A stretch of 64,000 nucleotides of DNA, from the NCBI RefSeq assembly GCF_000717345.1, contig NZ_JNZA01000041.1, forward strand, positions 1-64,000. Direction: 5' to 3'. Under the pieces are notes generated by a model. It was not told the origin of the DNA. It made no database searches and saw only the letters and a program-made list of their open reading frames with translations. Positions 37,086 through 46,050 of this stretch are shown piece after piece. The translations under genes were made by a program, and so were the position numbers. The DNA comes from Streptomyces lydicus (GTDB lineage Bacteria > Actinomycetota > Actinomycetes > Streptomycetales > Streptomycetaceae). Every line of letters begins with the position of its first letter. Within the stretch, counting starts at the first letter, position 1.

Positions 37086-37741
37086 CGGCTCTGTGGCTCA
37101 CCCGCATCCAGCCTGATCTCCGCCACCGCGACGCCCGCCGCGACCTGTCCAGTGCCGTCGCCATGCACCACCGCATCATGACGCTCTTCCCCGACGGCCT
37201 CGGTGCCCACGCCCGCCTCCAAGCCGGCGCGCTCTTCCGCGCCGAAGACACCGGCCCCAACCCCGTCATCCTCCTGCAAAGCCAACTGCGCCCCGACCTC
37301 GACAAGCTCCCCGCGGGCTACGCCAGCGCAGCCACCAAAGACCTGACCCCCATGCTCGACGCCCTGCGCCCCGGCCTGAGCGTGCGGTACCGCATCACCG
37401 CCAGCGCTGTGCGCAAACCCGGCCACACCACCCGCGCCACCACCGGCGCACCCGCCGTCATACCGCTGACCGGAGCCGACGCCGACCATTGGTGGCAGCG
37501 CCAGGCCGAAGAAAACAGCGGACTGCACCTGAGCAGCGCGCACTCCACACCCCTCGACACCGCCCGAGGCGAACGAGCCCAGGACAAACGGCTCATCACC
37601 CACGCCCGCACCAGGTTCGACGGCACCGCACACATCAAAGACGCCGACCTGCTGCGCCAGCGGATTCTCAACGGCATCGGACGCGGCAAGGCATACGGCT
37701 GCGGCCTGCTCACCCTCGCACCCGCCCGGCAAGCTCTGTGA
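37082..37741 (+). CDS. cas6e: CRISPR RNA endonuclease Cas6e (Cse3/CasE)
   Basis: A 219-aa RAMP endoribonuclease that cuts pre-crRNA at the repeat hairpin and stays bound to the 3' handle. It starts LWLTRIQPDLRHRDARRDLS, has the catalytic-region histidines AMHHRIMTLFPDG (His29/His30) and the Gly-rich loop NGIGRGKAYGCGLLTLAP near the C-terminus. It is coupled to the small ORF upstream and overlaps the cas1e start (GTGA). Confidence 0.93.
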   Translation: MTALWLTRIQPDLRHRDARRDLSSAVAMHHRIMTLFPDGLGAHARLQAGALFRAEDTGPNPVILLQSQLRPDLDKLPAGYASAATKDLTPMLDALRPGLSVRYRITASAVRKPGHTTRATTGAPAVIPLTGADADHWWQRQAEENSGLHLSSAHSTPLDTARGERAQDKRLITHARTRFDGTAHIKDADLLRQRILNGIGRGKAYGCGLLTLAPARQAL

Positions 37742-38712
37742 ACGCCCACAGCACAGCCCGCCGCAAACTCGCCGCCCCCACCGTGGCGATGCTGCCCCGC
37801 ACCGCCGACTCCCTCTCCTTCCTCTACCTCGACATCGTCCGCGTCCAGCAAGACGACACCGGTGTCTGCGCCGTCGTCACCACCGAACAGCGCGGAACCG
37901 AAGTGGTCTACCTACCCACCGCGGCCCTCAGCTGCGTGCTACTCGGCCCCGGCACCAGCATCACTGCCCGCGCGATGGCCACCCTGGCACGCCACGGGAC
38001 CACCGTCGTCACCACCGGTGCTGGCGGCGTCCGCACCTACAGCGCCACCGTTCCCGGCTCCCTGAACACCCGCTGGCTCGAGAAGCAGGCACGCGCCTGG
38101 GCCAATGACGGCGAACGCCTCGGAGTGGCCCGGCGAATGTACGAGTACCGCTTTGGCTCCGGCACCGCGCCCCGCGAAGCCTCGCTGGACAGCCTGCGTG
38201 GTCTTGAGGGGCAGCGAATGAAAGCCCTGTACAAGCTCTTAGCCCAGCAACACCGCATCGGCCGGTTCAAACGCGTCTACGACCCTTCGGCCTGGGACCA
38301 GCAAGACCCCGTCAACCTGGCCCTGTCCGCCGCCAACACCTGCCTTTACGGCATCGTCCACGCAGCGATCATCTCAATGGGCTGCTCACCAGGTCTCGGG
38401 TTCGTACACAGCGGAAAACAGCACTCGTTCATCTACGACATCGCCGACCTCTACAAAGCCGAACTCACCCTCCCGCTCGCCTTCACACTGCACGACACAC
38501 CCCACCCAGAGCAGGCTGCCCGCCGCCACTTCCGCGAGGGACTGCGCCTGTTCCGGCTGATGCCCCGCATCGTCTCCGACATCCAGCGGCTCCTTGAACC
38601 CGACTCCATCGACGAAGAGCAAGAGGACTCGGAGGAAGAAGTGGTGGACCTGTGGGACCCGGTGTCGGGAGCCGTGCCCGGCGGCGTCAACTACGCAGGC
38701 AGCGCTCGATGA
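37738..38712 (+). CDS. cas1: CRISPR integrase Cas1e
   Basis: A 324-aa Cas1 of the I-E type. Active-site residues are present: Glu157 in LRGLEGQR, His224 in GFVHSGK and Asp237 in YDIADLYK, corresponding to E141, H208 and D221 of E. coli. The C-terminal tail is acidic (SIDEEQEDSEEEVVDLWDPV). With Cas2 it integrates new spacers. The GTG start overlaps the cas6e stop. Confidence 0.94.
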   Translation: MNAHSTARRKLAAPTVAMLPRTADSLSFLYLDIVRVQQDDTGVCAVVTTEQRGTEVVYLPTAALSCVLLGPGTSITARAMATLARHGTTVVTTGAGGVRTYSATVPGSLNTRWLEKQARAWANDGERLGVARRMYEYRFGSGTAPREASLDSLRGLEGQRMKALYKLLAQQHRIGRFKRVYDPSAWDQQDPVNLALSAANTCLYGIVHAAIISMGCSPGLGFVHSGKQHSFIYDIADLYKAELTLPLAFTLHDTPHPEQAARRHFREGLRLFRLMPRIVSDIQRLLEPDSIDEEQEDSEEEVVDLWDPVSGAVPGGVNYAGSAR

Positions 38713-38737
38713 GCCCAGCGCAGCAGGGCGGTGGCAC

Positions 38738-39064
38738 GTGCCGTCGATGATCACTCTGTCCGTCACAGCCGTTCCCGATCACCTGCGGGGCGCACTGACA
38801 CGCTGGCTTTTGGAAGTCACACCCGAGCTGTACGTCGGAACCGTATCGGCAAAGGTCAGAGACGAACTCTGGGCAGCCGTAGCCGACTGCACGGGAGACG
38901 GGATCTCAGTGATGGTCTATCCGACCGACACCGAACAAGGCTTCAGCTTGCGGATTTCTGGACAACGTCGCCGCCATCTGTGTGACTTCGACGGGCTCAC
39001 ACTGGTCGCGTTCAACTCGCCGCCAGCACCTGGGAAGTCAGATAACGAAATGGCAAACCCATGA
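38738..39064 (+). CDS. cas2: CRISPR adaptation protein Cas2e
   Basis: A 108-aa Cas2e beginning at GTG 38738: MPSMITLSVTAVPDHLRGAL then TRWLLEVTPELYVGTVSAKV, which matches the family opening closely. It is not overlapping: an ATG overlapping the cas1 stop at 38709 opens only a 13-codon frame, so the GTG (or ATG 38747) is the better start, with a weak GGGCGG before it. The array starts 21 bp after the stop. Confidence 0.9.
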   Translation: MPSMITLSVTAVPDHLRGALTRWLLEVTPELYVGTVSAKVRDELWAAVADCTGDGISVMVYPTDTEQGFSLRISGQRRRHLCDFDGLTLVAFNSPPAPGKSDNEMANP

Positions 39065-39085
39065 TGAATGTGCAGGTCGCGAAGG

Positions 39086-39175
39086 GTGCTCTCCGCGGGA
39101 GCGGAGGTGAGCCGCCCAGGGCGAGCCACACGAGCGACTTCATGTCGTGCTCTCCGCGGGAGCGGAGGTGAGCCG
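39086..39175 (+). CRISPR. Minimal type I-E CRISPR array (two repeats)
   Basis: Two identical 29-bp repeats at 39086-39114 and 39147-39175, each beginning GTGCTCTCCGCGGGAGCGGA and ending GGTGAGCCG, with an 8-base palindromic stem. They enclose one 32-bp spacer (39115-39146). The 32 bp after the second repeat (39176-39207) would be a second spacer, but no third repeat follows. Only 21 bp separate cas2 from the first repeat, too short for a usual leader. Confidence 0.9.
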
Positions 39176-39341
39176 CCATGACCGGCCGGGACTCCGACGT
39201 CCTGCACATTCGTGCCCCGTCGCCCTGGACGCCAAGACCGGCGCCGACCGCAGCACCTCCCCCGGCGCCGCCCCGGTAGCCGTCAACGAGTACACCGGCA
39301 TTGCCCTCGACCAGGCCGAGCACCACACGAATGAGTTTGAA

Positions 39342-39671
39342 CCACCAGTGGTGGTGGTCCTGTCTGGCGGCAACATCGATACGCTGCTGCTAAAGGATTT
39401 GTTGCAGCATGGCATGCCCGAAGCCGGCCGATTTCTCACGTTCGGGTGCCGTCTGATGGATGAGCCAGGTTCGCTCGCGAAGCTACTGAATGAGGTGGGC
39501 GAAATGGGGGCGAATCTGGTTGATATGACGCCCCGGCGCTACGCACCAGGTTCGCTCTTCCATGAAGCGTACGTCCAGTTGCAGCTGGAGACCAAAAGTA
39601 AGAAGCACCGCGAGGAAATCAAGAAACACCTGCGGGAAAATGGCTACGACGTTGATTTCTCCTCCAGATAG
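39342..39671 (+). pseudogene. Threonine dehydratase C-terminal (ACT-like) fragment
   Basis: The frame reads VVVVLSGGNIDTLLLKDLLQ then a regulatory-domain-like RFLTFGCRLMDEPGSLAKLL and VQLQLETKSKKHREEIKKHL, ending FSSR. This matches the last third of catabolic/biosynthetic threonine ammonia-lyase with its ACT-type domain; the PLP-binding domain is missing. Codon use (aat, gat, gaa, aaa common) is less GC-rich than the neighbours, which suggests a foreign origin. Confidence 0.7.
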
Positions 39672-39917
39672 TCGACGAGGAACGCCATCACTTCACCCGG
39701 TCCCGGCCTGGCCGCCCTGGGGTGCGTCGGGCCAGCGCCTCACGGTGACCGGGGGGCCGTCGCCCGTCCGTACGGGCCCAGGGCTCCCAGCTCTGCCCCC
39801 AGGGGAAAAGTAACCGGTGGGTAGCTTTCGGATAGTCAGATGACCCGTTCCCTCGCTCTCGTGCGCCTCTTTGGGCCGTCCGAGTGGAGCCCAGGGCAGG
39901 CGAGGGAAGGGGCGGGT

Positions 39918-42380
39918 GTGCGGCAAGAGTGGTCGCCGGAGGAGCTGTTGGCGAGCTGGACGCTGGTGGACGGCGACTGGGACCTGGTAGCGAACAAGAG
40001 CGGATCGACACGGCTCGGCTTCTCGCTGATGCTGAAGTTCTTCGAGTCGGAGGGCCGGTTCCCGGATCTGCTGGAAGAGGTTCCGCAGGCCGCAGTGGAG
40101 TACGTCGCCGGACTGGTGGAGGTGCCGGCCGCCGACTTCACGAAGTACGACCTGACCAGCCGGTCGGCGAAGAACCACCGCAAGCAGATCCGCGAGGCTC
40201 TGAAGTTCCGGCCCGCCACCCGGGCGGACGAGGAGGAGCTGATCGCGTGGCTCGCCGATGAGGTGTGCCCGGTGGAGCTGGTGGAGGACCGGCTCCGCGA
40301 GGCCCTGCTGGTGGAGTGCCGGGAGAGGACCATCGAGCCGCCGGGCCGCATCGACCGCATTGTCACCGCGGCCCAGACCCGGGCGGGAAGGCGTTCTGCG
40401 CACGGACCATCGAGCGCCTTGGCGGCGGGGGGGGGGGGGCCCGGCTTCTGGCGCTGGTGACAGAGGGCAGCGAGGCCGGCGTCGCTCTGCTGGCCGCGCT
40501 CAAGCGCGACCCGGGCGCGGTCGGTCTGGACTCCCTGCTGACGGAGACCATCAAGCTGAACGACGTGCGGAAACTCGGCCTGTCTGACGGGTTGTTCGCG
40601 GACTGCTCGGAGAAGCTGCTGGCCACGTGGCGGGCGAGGGCGATCAAGATGTACCCCTCGGACTTCCGGGATACCGCCGAGGACGTACGGATCACGCTAC
40701 TTGCGGCGCTGTGCTCGTCCCGGCAGGCGGAGATCACCGATGCCCTGGTGGATCTGCTGGTCGCCCTGGTGCAGAAGATCAACGCTCGTGCCGAGCGGCG
40801 GGTGGAGAGGCAGTTGACGGCGGAGCTGAAGAAGGTGCGGGGCAAGGAGGGCATCCTCTTCAAGCTTGCCGACGCGGCGATCGGCAAGCCGGACGAGATC
40901 GTGCGTACGGCTCTGTACCCGGTGGTCGGGGAGAAGACGCTGCGTGACCTGGTCGCCGAGGCGAAGGCAAACGAGAAGGTCTTCAAGGCCAAGGTCCGCA
41001 CCACACTCCGGTCGTCGTACAGCTCGTACTACCGGCAGATGCTGCCGCCGCTGCTGAACACGCTGGGCTTCAAGTGCAACAACACCGCCTACCGGCCGGT
41101 GATGGACGCGATGAAGCTGCTGGCCAAGTACGCCGACATCGACGGCAAGACCCGCTTCTACGACGCCGCCGACGAGGTGCCGATGGACGGCGTCGTACGC
41201 AAGGACTGGCGCGAGGCCGTCGTCGACGACAAGGGCAAGGTCGAACGCATCCCGTACGAGCTGTGCGTCCTGGTCGCGCTGCGGGAGGCGATCCGCCGCC
41301 GAGAGATCTACATCGAGGGCGGCCTGCGCTGGCGCAACCCGGAGGACGACCTGCCCGGCGACTTCGAGGCCACCCGCACCGTGCACTACGCCGCGATCCG
41401 CCAGCCGATGGACCCGCAGGCGTTCATCACGGACCTGAAGGAGCGCATGACCAGCGGCCTGGACAGGCTGTCGGCCGCGCTCGCGGACGGCTCGGCGGGC
41501 GGGGTGAAGGTCACCACCCGGCACGGCGAGCCGTGGATCACCGTGCCGAAGCTGGAGAAGCTGGACGAGCCCACCGGCCTCCAGGCGCTCAAGGACGAGG
41601 TCGTACGCCGCTGGGGGGCGTCCTCGACCTCCTGGACGTGCTGAAGAACGCCGACTTCGCCGCCGGCTTCACCGATGAGTTCGCCTCCGTCGCCGCGTAC
41701 GAGCGTATCGACCGCGCCACCCTCCAGCGCCGCCTCCTGCTCGCGCTCTTCGCCCTGGGCACGAACATGGGCATCCGCGCGATCGTGGCCACCGGCGAGC
41801 ACGGCGAGACCGAGGCCGCGCTGCGGCACGTCCGCCGGCACTTCATCACCGTCGACAACCTCCGGGCCGCCGTGACCAAGCTGGTGAACGCCACCTTCGC
41901 CGCCCGCGACACCGCCTGGTGGGGGCAGGGGACGGCGTGCGCGTCGGACTCGAAGAAGTTCGGGTCCTGGTCCTCGAACTTCATGACCGAGTACCACGCC
42001 CGCTACGGCGGCAACGGCGTGATGATCTACTGGCACGTGGAGCGGAAGAACGTCTGCATCTACTCCCAGCTCAAGTCCTGTTCGTCGTCCGAGGTCGCGG
42101 CGATGATCGAGGGACTCTTGCGGCACTGCACGGACGCCGAGATCGAGTCCAACTACGTCGACACGCACGGCGCGTCGGTTGTGGGGTTCGCGTTCACCGA
42201 GCTGCTCAACTTCCGTCTGCTGCCCCGGCTGAAGAACATCGGCAGTATCCGCCTGTACCGGCCCGACGACGACCCGCCCGGCTGGCCGGCGCTCGGCGGC
42301 TCCCTCACCAGGGCGATCCGCTGGGACCTGATCGCCCAGCAGTACGACCAGATGGTCAAAAGATCAGCGACGAGGATCAG
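39918..42380 (+). pseudogene. Tn3-family transposase TnpA, frameshifted and C-terminally truncated
   Basis: From GTG 39918 the sequence reads WSPEELLASWTLVDGDWDLV (DUF4158-type head). It changes frame near 40380 (KAFCARTIERLG) and again at a GGGGGG run near 41615 ([20 protein letters not shown]), then runs through [40 protein letters not shown] and [20 protein letters not shown]. It breaks off after AQQYDQMVK at about 42362, losing roughly the last 100 residues. With frames joined it is a Tn3-type DDE transposase. It is followed by a res-like site and a tnpR remnant. Confidence 0.85.
40427..40439. repeat. Run of 13 G
   Basis: A 13-base guanine homopolymer inside the Tn3 transposase remnant, the longest single-base run noticed in the window. 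Its length may be wrong in the assembly. Confidence 0.8.
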
Positions 42381-42430
42381 GCAGGCTGAGCCACCCCCTC
42401 ACATGAATGACGGGATGCAAGCGCCCCTCG

Positions 42431-42472
42431 GGTGTGAGTGTCGGCAAGCGACCGTCTGCCGACACTCACACC
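42431..42472. terminator. Hairpin with 16-bp stem
   Basis: GGTGTGAGTGTCGGCA pairs perfectly with TGCCGACACTCACACC around a 10-base loop. It lies just after the broken end of tnpA, before the res-like site, and may be a terminator or a piece of a mobile-element end. Confidence 0.6.
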
Positions 42473-42513
42473 CGTGATCACGAACCTGCAGGTGGGCACT
42501 GTTGGCAACCCGC

Positions 42514-42558
42514 GTCGGAAATCAACGTCGGCGAACGGTCGTTGGGGTAGTTTCCGAC
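42514..42558. other. Possible res site of the Tn3-family element
   Basis: GTCGGAAA at 42514-42521 and TTTCCGAC at 42551-42558 form inverted ends of a 45-bp segment directly before the resolvase gene, the usual place for a resolvase subsite. Only one subsite is visible with confidence. Confidence 0.4.
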
Positions 42559-42562
42559 AATC

Positions 42563-43152
42563 CTTCTCGGCTACTGCCGCACATCGACGGCCGACCAGAA
42601 CCCTGATCATCAGGTCGACGCACTTCTCCGCAACGGCGTCGACCGCGACAACACGTTGCCAGCGGCGCGAAGGCGTCCCGCTCGAAACTCGATCTCGTCA
42701 TGCAGCTGATGCGCGAGGGCGACACGTTGAAGGCGACCCGGCTCGACCGGCTTTCCCGCTCCGTCCTGCACCTGGTCACCCTCGGCGCGGAGCTGCGCGA
42801 ACGCGGAATCGGCCTGCACGTCATCGAGCAGGGCATCGACACCGCCACCATGGAGGGACGCGCGATGTTCGGCATGCTGTCCGTACTGGCCGAACTCCAG
42901 CGGGAGCTGATCGTGGCGAATACGAACGACGGGCTCGCCTCCGCGCGGGCCCGCGGCCGTGTCGGAGGGCGCCGGCCGAAGCTCACCGAGGACCAGGCCG
43001 CGCTTGCCCAACGGCTCTACGACGAGCGGGAAAAGACCGTCCAGCAGATCGCCGACATGTTCAGCGTGCCCCGCTCGACGGTGTACGGGCACCTCGACCG
43101 CGAGAAGACCGTGCCCCGCCAGCCCAAGAAGACCGCGGTCACGAGGCCCTGA
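42563..43152 (+). pseudogene. Serine recombinase/resolvase TnpR, frameshifted
   Basis: The first frame reads GYCRTSTADQNPDHQVDALL then RNGVDRDNT (catalytic Ser in CRTS). Near 42650 it shifts, with a few bases lost, to SGAKASRSKLDLVMQLMREG, TLKATRLDRLSRSVLHLVTL, MFGMLSVLAELQRELIVANT and a C-terminal HTH ending IADMFSVPRSTVYGHLDREK. Apart from the shift and a missing start it is a normal resolvase of about 190 aa, the partner of the Tn3 transposase upstream. Confidence 0.85.
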
Positions 43153-43290
43153 ACGCTACTTTGCGGTGTCCGAGCTAGGACTCCGGAGCCGACACCGCCG
43201 AAGCATCGCCCTGAACATCGCAGACAGCTACTTTGCCCCTGGGGCAGAGCTGGGAGTCCGGGGCCTCATGCGCTGGTCGAGTGGGTCACC

Positions 43291-43983
43291 ATGCTCATCG
43301 TCACCCGTGAGGGTGACCGCCGTTGCAAGCTCCCGCCGCATCAACGCGTGCTCGTCGCTCTGGTGTACCTGCGCAAGCACGACACCCTGGCCCAGCTCGC
43401 CGCCGGCTTCGACATCTCGGTCGGCACGGCCCACGCCTACACCACGGCGGTGATCGACCTCCTGGACGCCCGGGCGCCCGGTCTGCTCGAGGTCCTGCGC
43501 GAGCACGAACCGGAGTTCGTACTGCTCGATGGGACGCTCGCCGAGTGCGACCGCGTGAGCGACGGCCGGGCCGACTATTCGCACAAGCACCGTCGCCACG
43601 GCGTGAACGTGCAGGTCGTGACAGACCCGACCGGACAGGTGCTGTGGATCTCGCCCGCCTTGCCGGGCCGGTGCCACGACCTGACCGCGGCCCGCACCCA
43701 CCGGATCATCCGGATCTGCGAACGTCAAGGCGTCCCCGTCCTCGCCGACCGCGCCTACCAGGGCGCCGGATCCTGGGTCACCGCCGGGCTCAGACGACCG
43801 CCCGGCGGTCAGATGTCCCCGACCCAGCGCACGATCAACCGGGCACTGGCCGCATCCCGGGCACCAGTCGAACGCGGCATGGCACTGCTGAAGTCCTGGC
43901 GGATCTTCCGAAGGTCCCGGATCAGCCCCAACCGCATGACGTCAGTCGCCAAAGCCGTCCTCACCCTGGAGAGGCACCGCTGA
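43291..43983 (+). CDS. IS5-type DDE transposase (DDE_Tnp_4), N-terminus slightly short
   Basis: A 230-aa transposase: [40 protein letters not shown] (first Asp), [15 protein letters not shown] (second Asp) and [20 protein letters not shown] (Glu). The same frame upstream of the ATG still reads PHALVEWVT, which belongs to the family, but then meets unrelated sequence at about 43250, so about 20 N-terminal residues may have been lost. Upstream, 43155-43192 and 43229-43265 carry an imperfect direct repeat (ctactttgc ... gctgggagtccgg). Activity is doubtful. Confidence 0.75.
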   Translation: MLIVTREGDRRCKLPPHQRVLVALVYLRKHDTLAQLAAGFDISVGTAHAYTTAVIDLLDARAPGLLEVLREHEPEFVLLDGTLAECDRVSDGRADYSHKHRRHGVNVQVVTDPTGQVLWISPALPGRCHDLTAARTHRIIRICERQGVPVLADRAYQGAGSWVTAGLRRPPGGQMSPTQRTINRALAASRAPVERGMALLKSWRIFRRSRISPNRMTSVAKAVLTLERHR

Positions 43984-44118
43984 AAACGCTCAGTGAACCA
44001 ATTCACGGAAATGCGCTCGACATTACCGCAAAGTGGAAGTTACCGCATAAGCGAGAAGAACTAGACAACTGCGGATAGGCCACTCCGCCTTCTGCTTCTC
44101 TGTTCCGGGGGGTGAGGC

Positions 44119-44700
44119 GTGCCGATTCATCCCAGCATGGTCGAACCCCTCGCCGAGCGCACCCGCGACCTGTACCCCGCGGCCGAAGAACGCCTACTGG
44201 GCATCATCGCCCGCCAGCTCGCCGACGGCCTCGACGCCCCAGGGTGGGCCGAGCGCAAGCTCGCCGCCATCCAGCAGCTACGCCGAGCGTCACACGGCGT
44301 CGTCGACGAGTTGGGCAAGGCCGTCAGCCTCGACGTGTTCGACGTGGTCGCCGAGGCGTACAACGAAGGGCATCGAGCCGCGGTCGCCGAGATTGGCGCC
44401 CTGCCTGATCAGGCGCGCGCCCTGGTCGACGACGTAACACCCAATGCGCAGGCCATCGACCGTCTCGCATAGGAAGCCGTCGACCGCGTCACCTCGACGC
44501 ACCGCTCGATTCTGCGGGCCGTCCTCGACACTTTCCACGCCATCGTCGCCGAGGTAACCGCCACGCCCCTGCTGGGCACCGGCACCCGGCGGGACGCCAC
44601 GCAGGACGCCATGCGCAGGTTCGCCGACGAGGATATACGTGCATTCGTCGACACGGCCGGCCGCCGTTGGCAGTTGACCAGCTACGCGGATGAGCGCGCG
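44119..44700 (+). pseudogene. Phage minor capsid protein fragment with in-frame amber stop
   Basis: From GTG 44119 the frame reads MPIHPSMVEPLAERTRDLYP, WAERKLAAIQQLRRAS and AQAIDRLA, then TAG at 44470-44472, and continues in the same frame EAVDRVTSTHRSILRAVLDT, TATPLLGTGTRRDATQDAMR and FVDTAGRRWQLTSYA. Both parts belong to one phage minor capsid (SPP1 gp7/Mu F-like) family. After about 44700 the frame is lost. No other phage gene is near, so it is a stray prophage piece. Confidence 0.7.
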
Positions 44701-44902
44701 ACTGGTGACCAACGCCGTCCGCAGGAGGGCCGCGAGTGCGCCGCCATGAGTCAGTCCAGTGACGGGCAGGAATGCCTCGGCGGAGAGTCGCAGCCCATCC
44801 GATGGCGGTTTCCTGGGCGGGTGGGCCATTCCGTCACCGGCAGGTAACCTGCCTCGCGTCGTTCAAGGCGCCTTTGTTGGCGCCTTCACCAGCACGTTCA
44901 CC

Positions 44903-45424
44903 ATGGGGGACTTCTCGGCCATGCCCGCTCCGCCGCCGCATCAGAACCAGCCGTACGGATACCAGCAATCTCCTGCGCCGTATGGACACCAACACCCTCA
45001 GCAGCCGTACAGTCAGCCACAGCCGACACCCAGGGCCCCTCAGCCACCGCGGCGCAACCCACTGCGGGCGTTGATCAACATCATCGTGCTCTTTGCCGTC
45101 ATCGGCGGCGTCGTCTGGTGGGTAGTCGACTACAACACCAATCCGAATGGTGGAAAGGCCGCAGAGCAGGCGTCGGCCTCCGCCTCAGCTGAGGCATACA
45201 ACAAGCGGCACAACCCGCAGGTCGGGGACTGCGTCAAGGTCACCGGTTCCGAGGACGACAACACTCTCCAAATGACCATCGTCGGATGTGACTCGTCTGA
45301 GGCCCAGTACAAGACGGCCGAGGTCCTCACGGGTGCCCAAGAATGCAAGCCAGACACGGCCCGGGCTATCTCCCTGAGGGGCCGTCACGCTGTCAGCACA
45401 CGCTGGTGCTTCACCACGGTCTGA
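44903..45424 (+). CDS. LppU/SCO3897-like membrane protein
   Basis: A 173-aa protein. The first 55 residues are a Pro/Gln/Tyr-rich cytoplasmic segment (PYGYQQSPAPYGHQHPQQPY). One membrane helix follows (LRALINIIVLFAVIGGVVWW, about 58-78), and an extracellular domain has VGDCVKVTGSEDDNTLQMTI then VGCDSSEAQYKTAEVL, the Cys-containing pattern of LppU/SCO3897 proteins. The last 20 residues do not resemble relatives and an alternative frame continues past the stop, so a late frameshift is possible. Start ATG 44903; 44921 is an alternative. Confidence 0.65.
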   Translation: MGDFSAMPAPPPHQNQPYGYQQSPAPYGHQHPQQPYSQPQPTPRAPQPPRRNPLRALINIIVLFAVIGGVVWWVVDYNTNPNGGKAAEQASASASAEAYNKRHNPQVGDCVKVTGSEDDNTLQMTIVGCDSSEAQYKTAEVLTGAQECKPDTARAISLRGRHAVSTRWCFTTV

Positions 45425-45578
45425 TCTTTGTGCTCTACGAATCGGCCGCCGCCTCGGATGATGGGGCGGCGGCCGGTGCTGTGAGGGCTTCAAGGACGTC
45501 CTTCACCTCACACCCCTTGGGCTGGGCCCATGGTGTCAGGCGCTCGGGCCAGCCACGGCCGGCCGCCTGTCCTGGAAC

Positions 45579-45818
45579 TCAGGTGATGTTTCCGTTGTCG
45601 GTGATGAGGGTGAGGGGCTGACGGGGTGCGCGAGGCAGCCTGAGCCGGGCCCGTTCCCGGTGGACCGCGGTGAGTTGGTCGGCACCGCTGGGGCCCCAGT
45701 TGAACAGCTCGAGGACCTGCTCGGGGGTGGCCAGGGCCCGGACATAGGTCTGGCCTGTGGCCGGGTCGAGCCGGGAGGGGCCTTCGTCGTGGTCACGTGC
45801 ACCTTGGTCGGAGCACAT
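45579..45818 (-). CDS. Small hypothetical protein
   Basis: A 79-codon minus-strand frame, MCSDQGARDHDEGPSRLDPA then TGQTYVRALATPEQVLELFN and ending TLITDNGNIT. It has reasonable codon use but no recognised family and no strong ribosome site. May be a remnant. Confidence 0.3.
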   Translation of the reverse strand: MCSDQGARDHDEGPSRLDPATGQTYVRALATPEQVLELFNWGPSGADQLTAVHRERARLRLPRAPRQPLTLITDNGNIT

Positions 45819-46050
45819 GATCAGACGCAGGCCGCCCCCACGTCCGGCGAAACCCCAGGTGAGCGACCCAGTTCGAGACACCATTCGAAGCCGGAAGAAA
45901 AAGAACAAGCTTACCAGGTGAGCGACTTAGAGTCGAGGCGGTGCTCGGGCTCGAGCCCGCAGGCACCGAGCAGGACCCATCCGGTGGTGTGGGAGTTGGG
46001 ACGGCACTGTGAGCCGTGTTCTTCGCCGCCCGGCAGTAGGGCCTTTGAGT

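Noticed and set aside
37738..38712. Loss of the Cas1 catalytic glutamate (His in YGIVHAAI)
   Set aside because: The catalytic Glu of Cas1e is the one in RGxEG, present here as Glu157; the YGxxxAAI position is not the active site.
38709..38750. Cas2e starting at the ATG overlapping the cas1 stop
   Set aside because: That ATG opens a frame of only 13 codons; the Cas2e frame needs GTG 38738 or ATG 38747.
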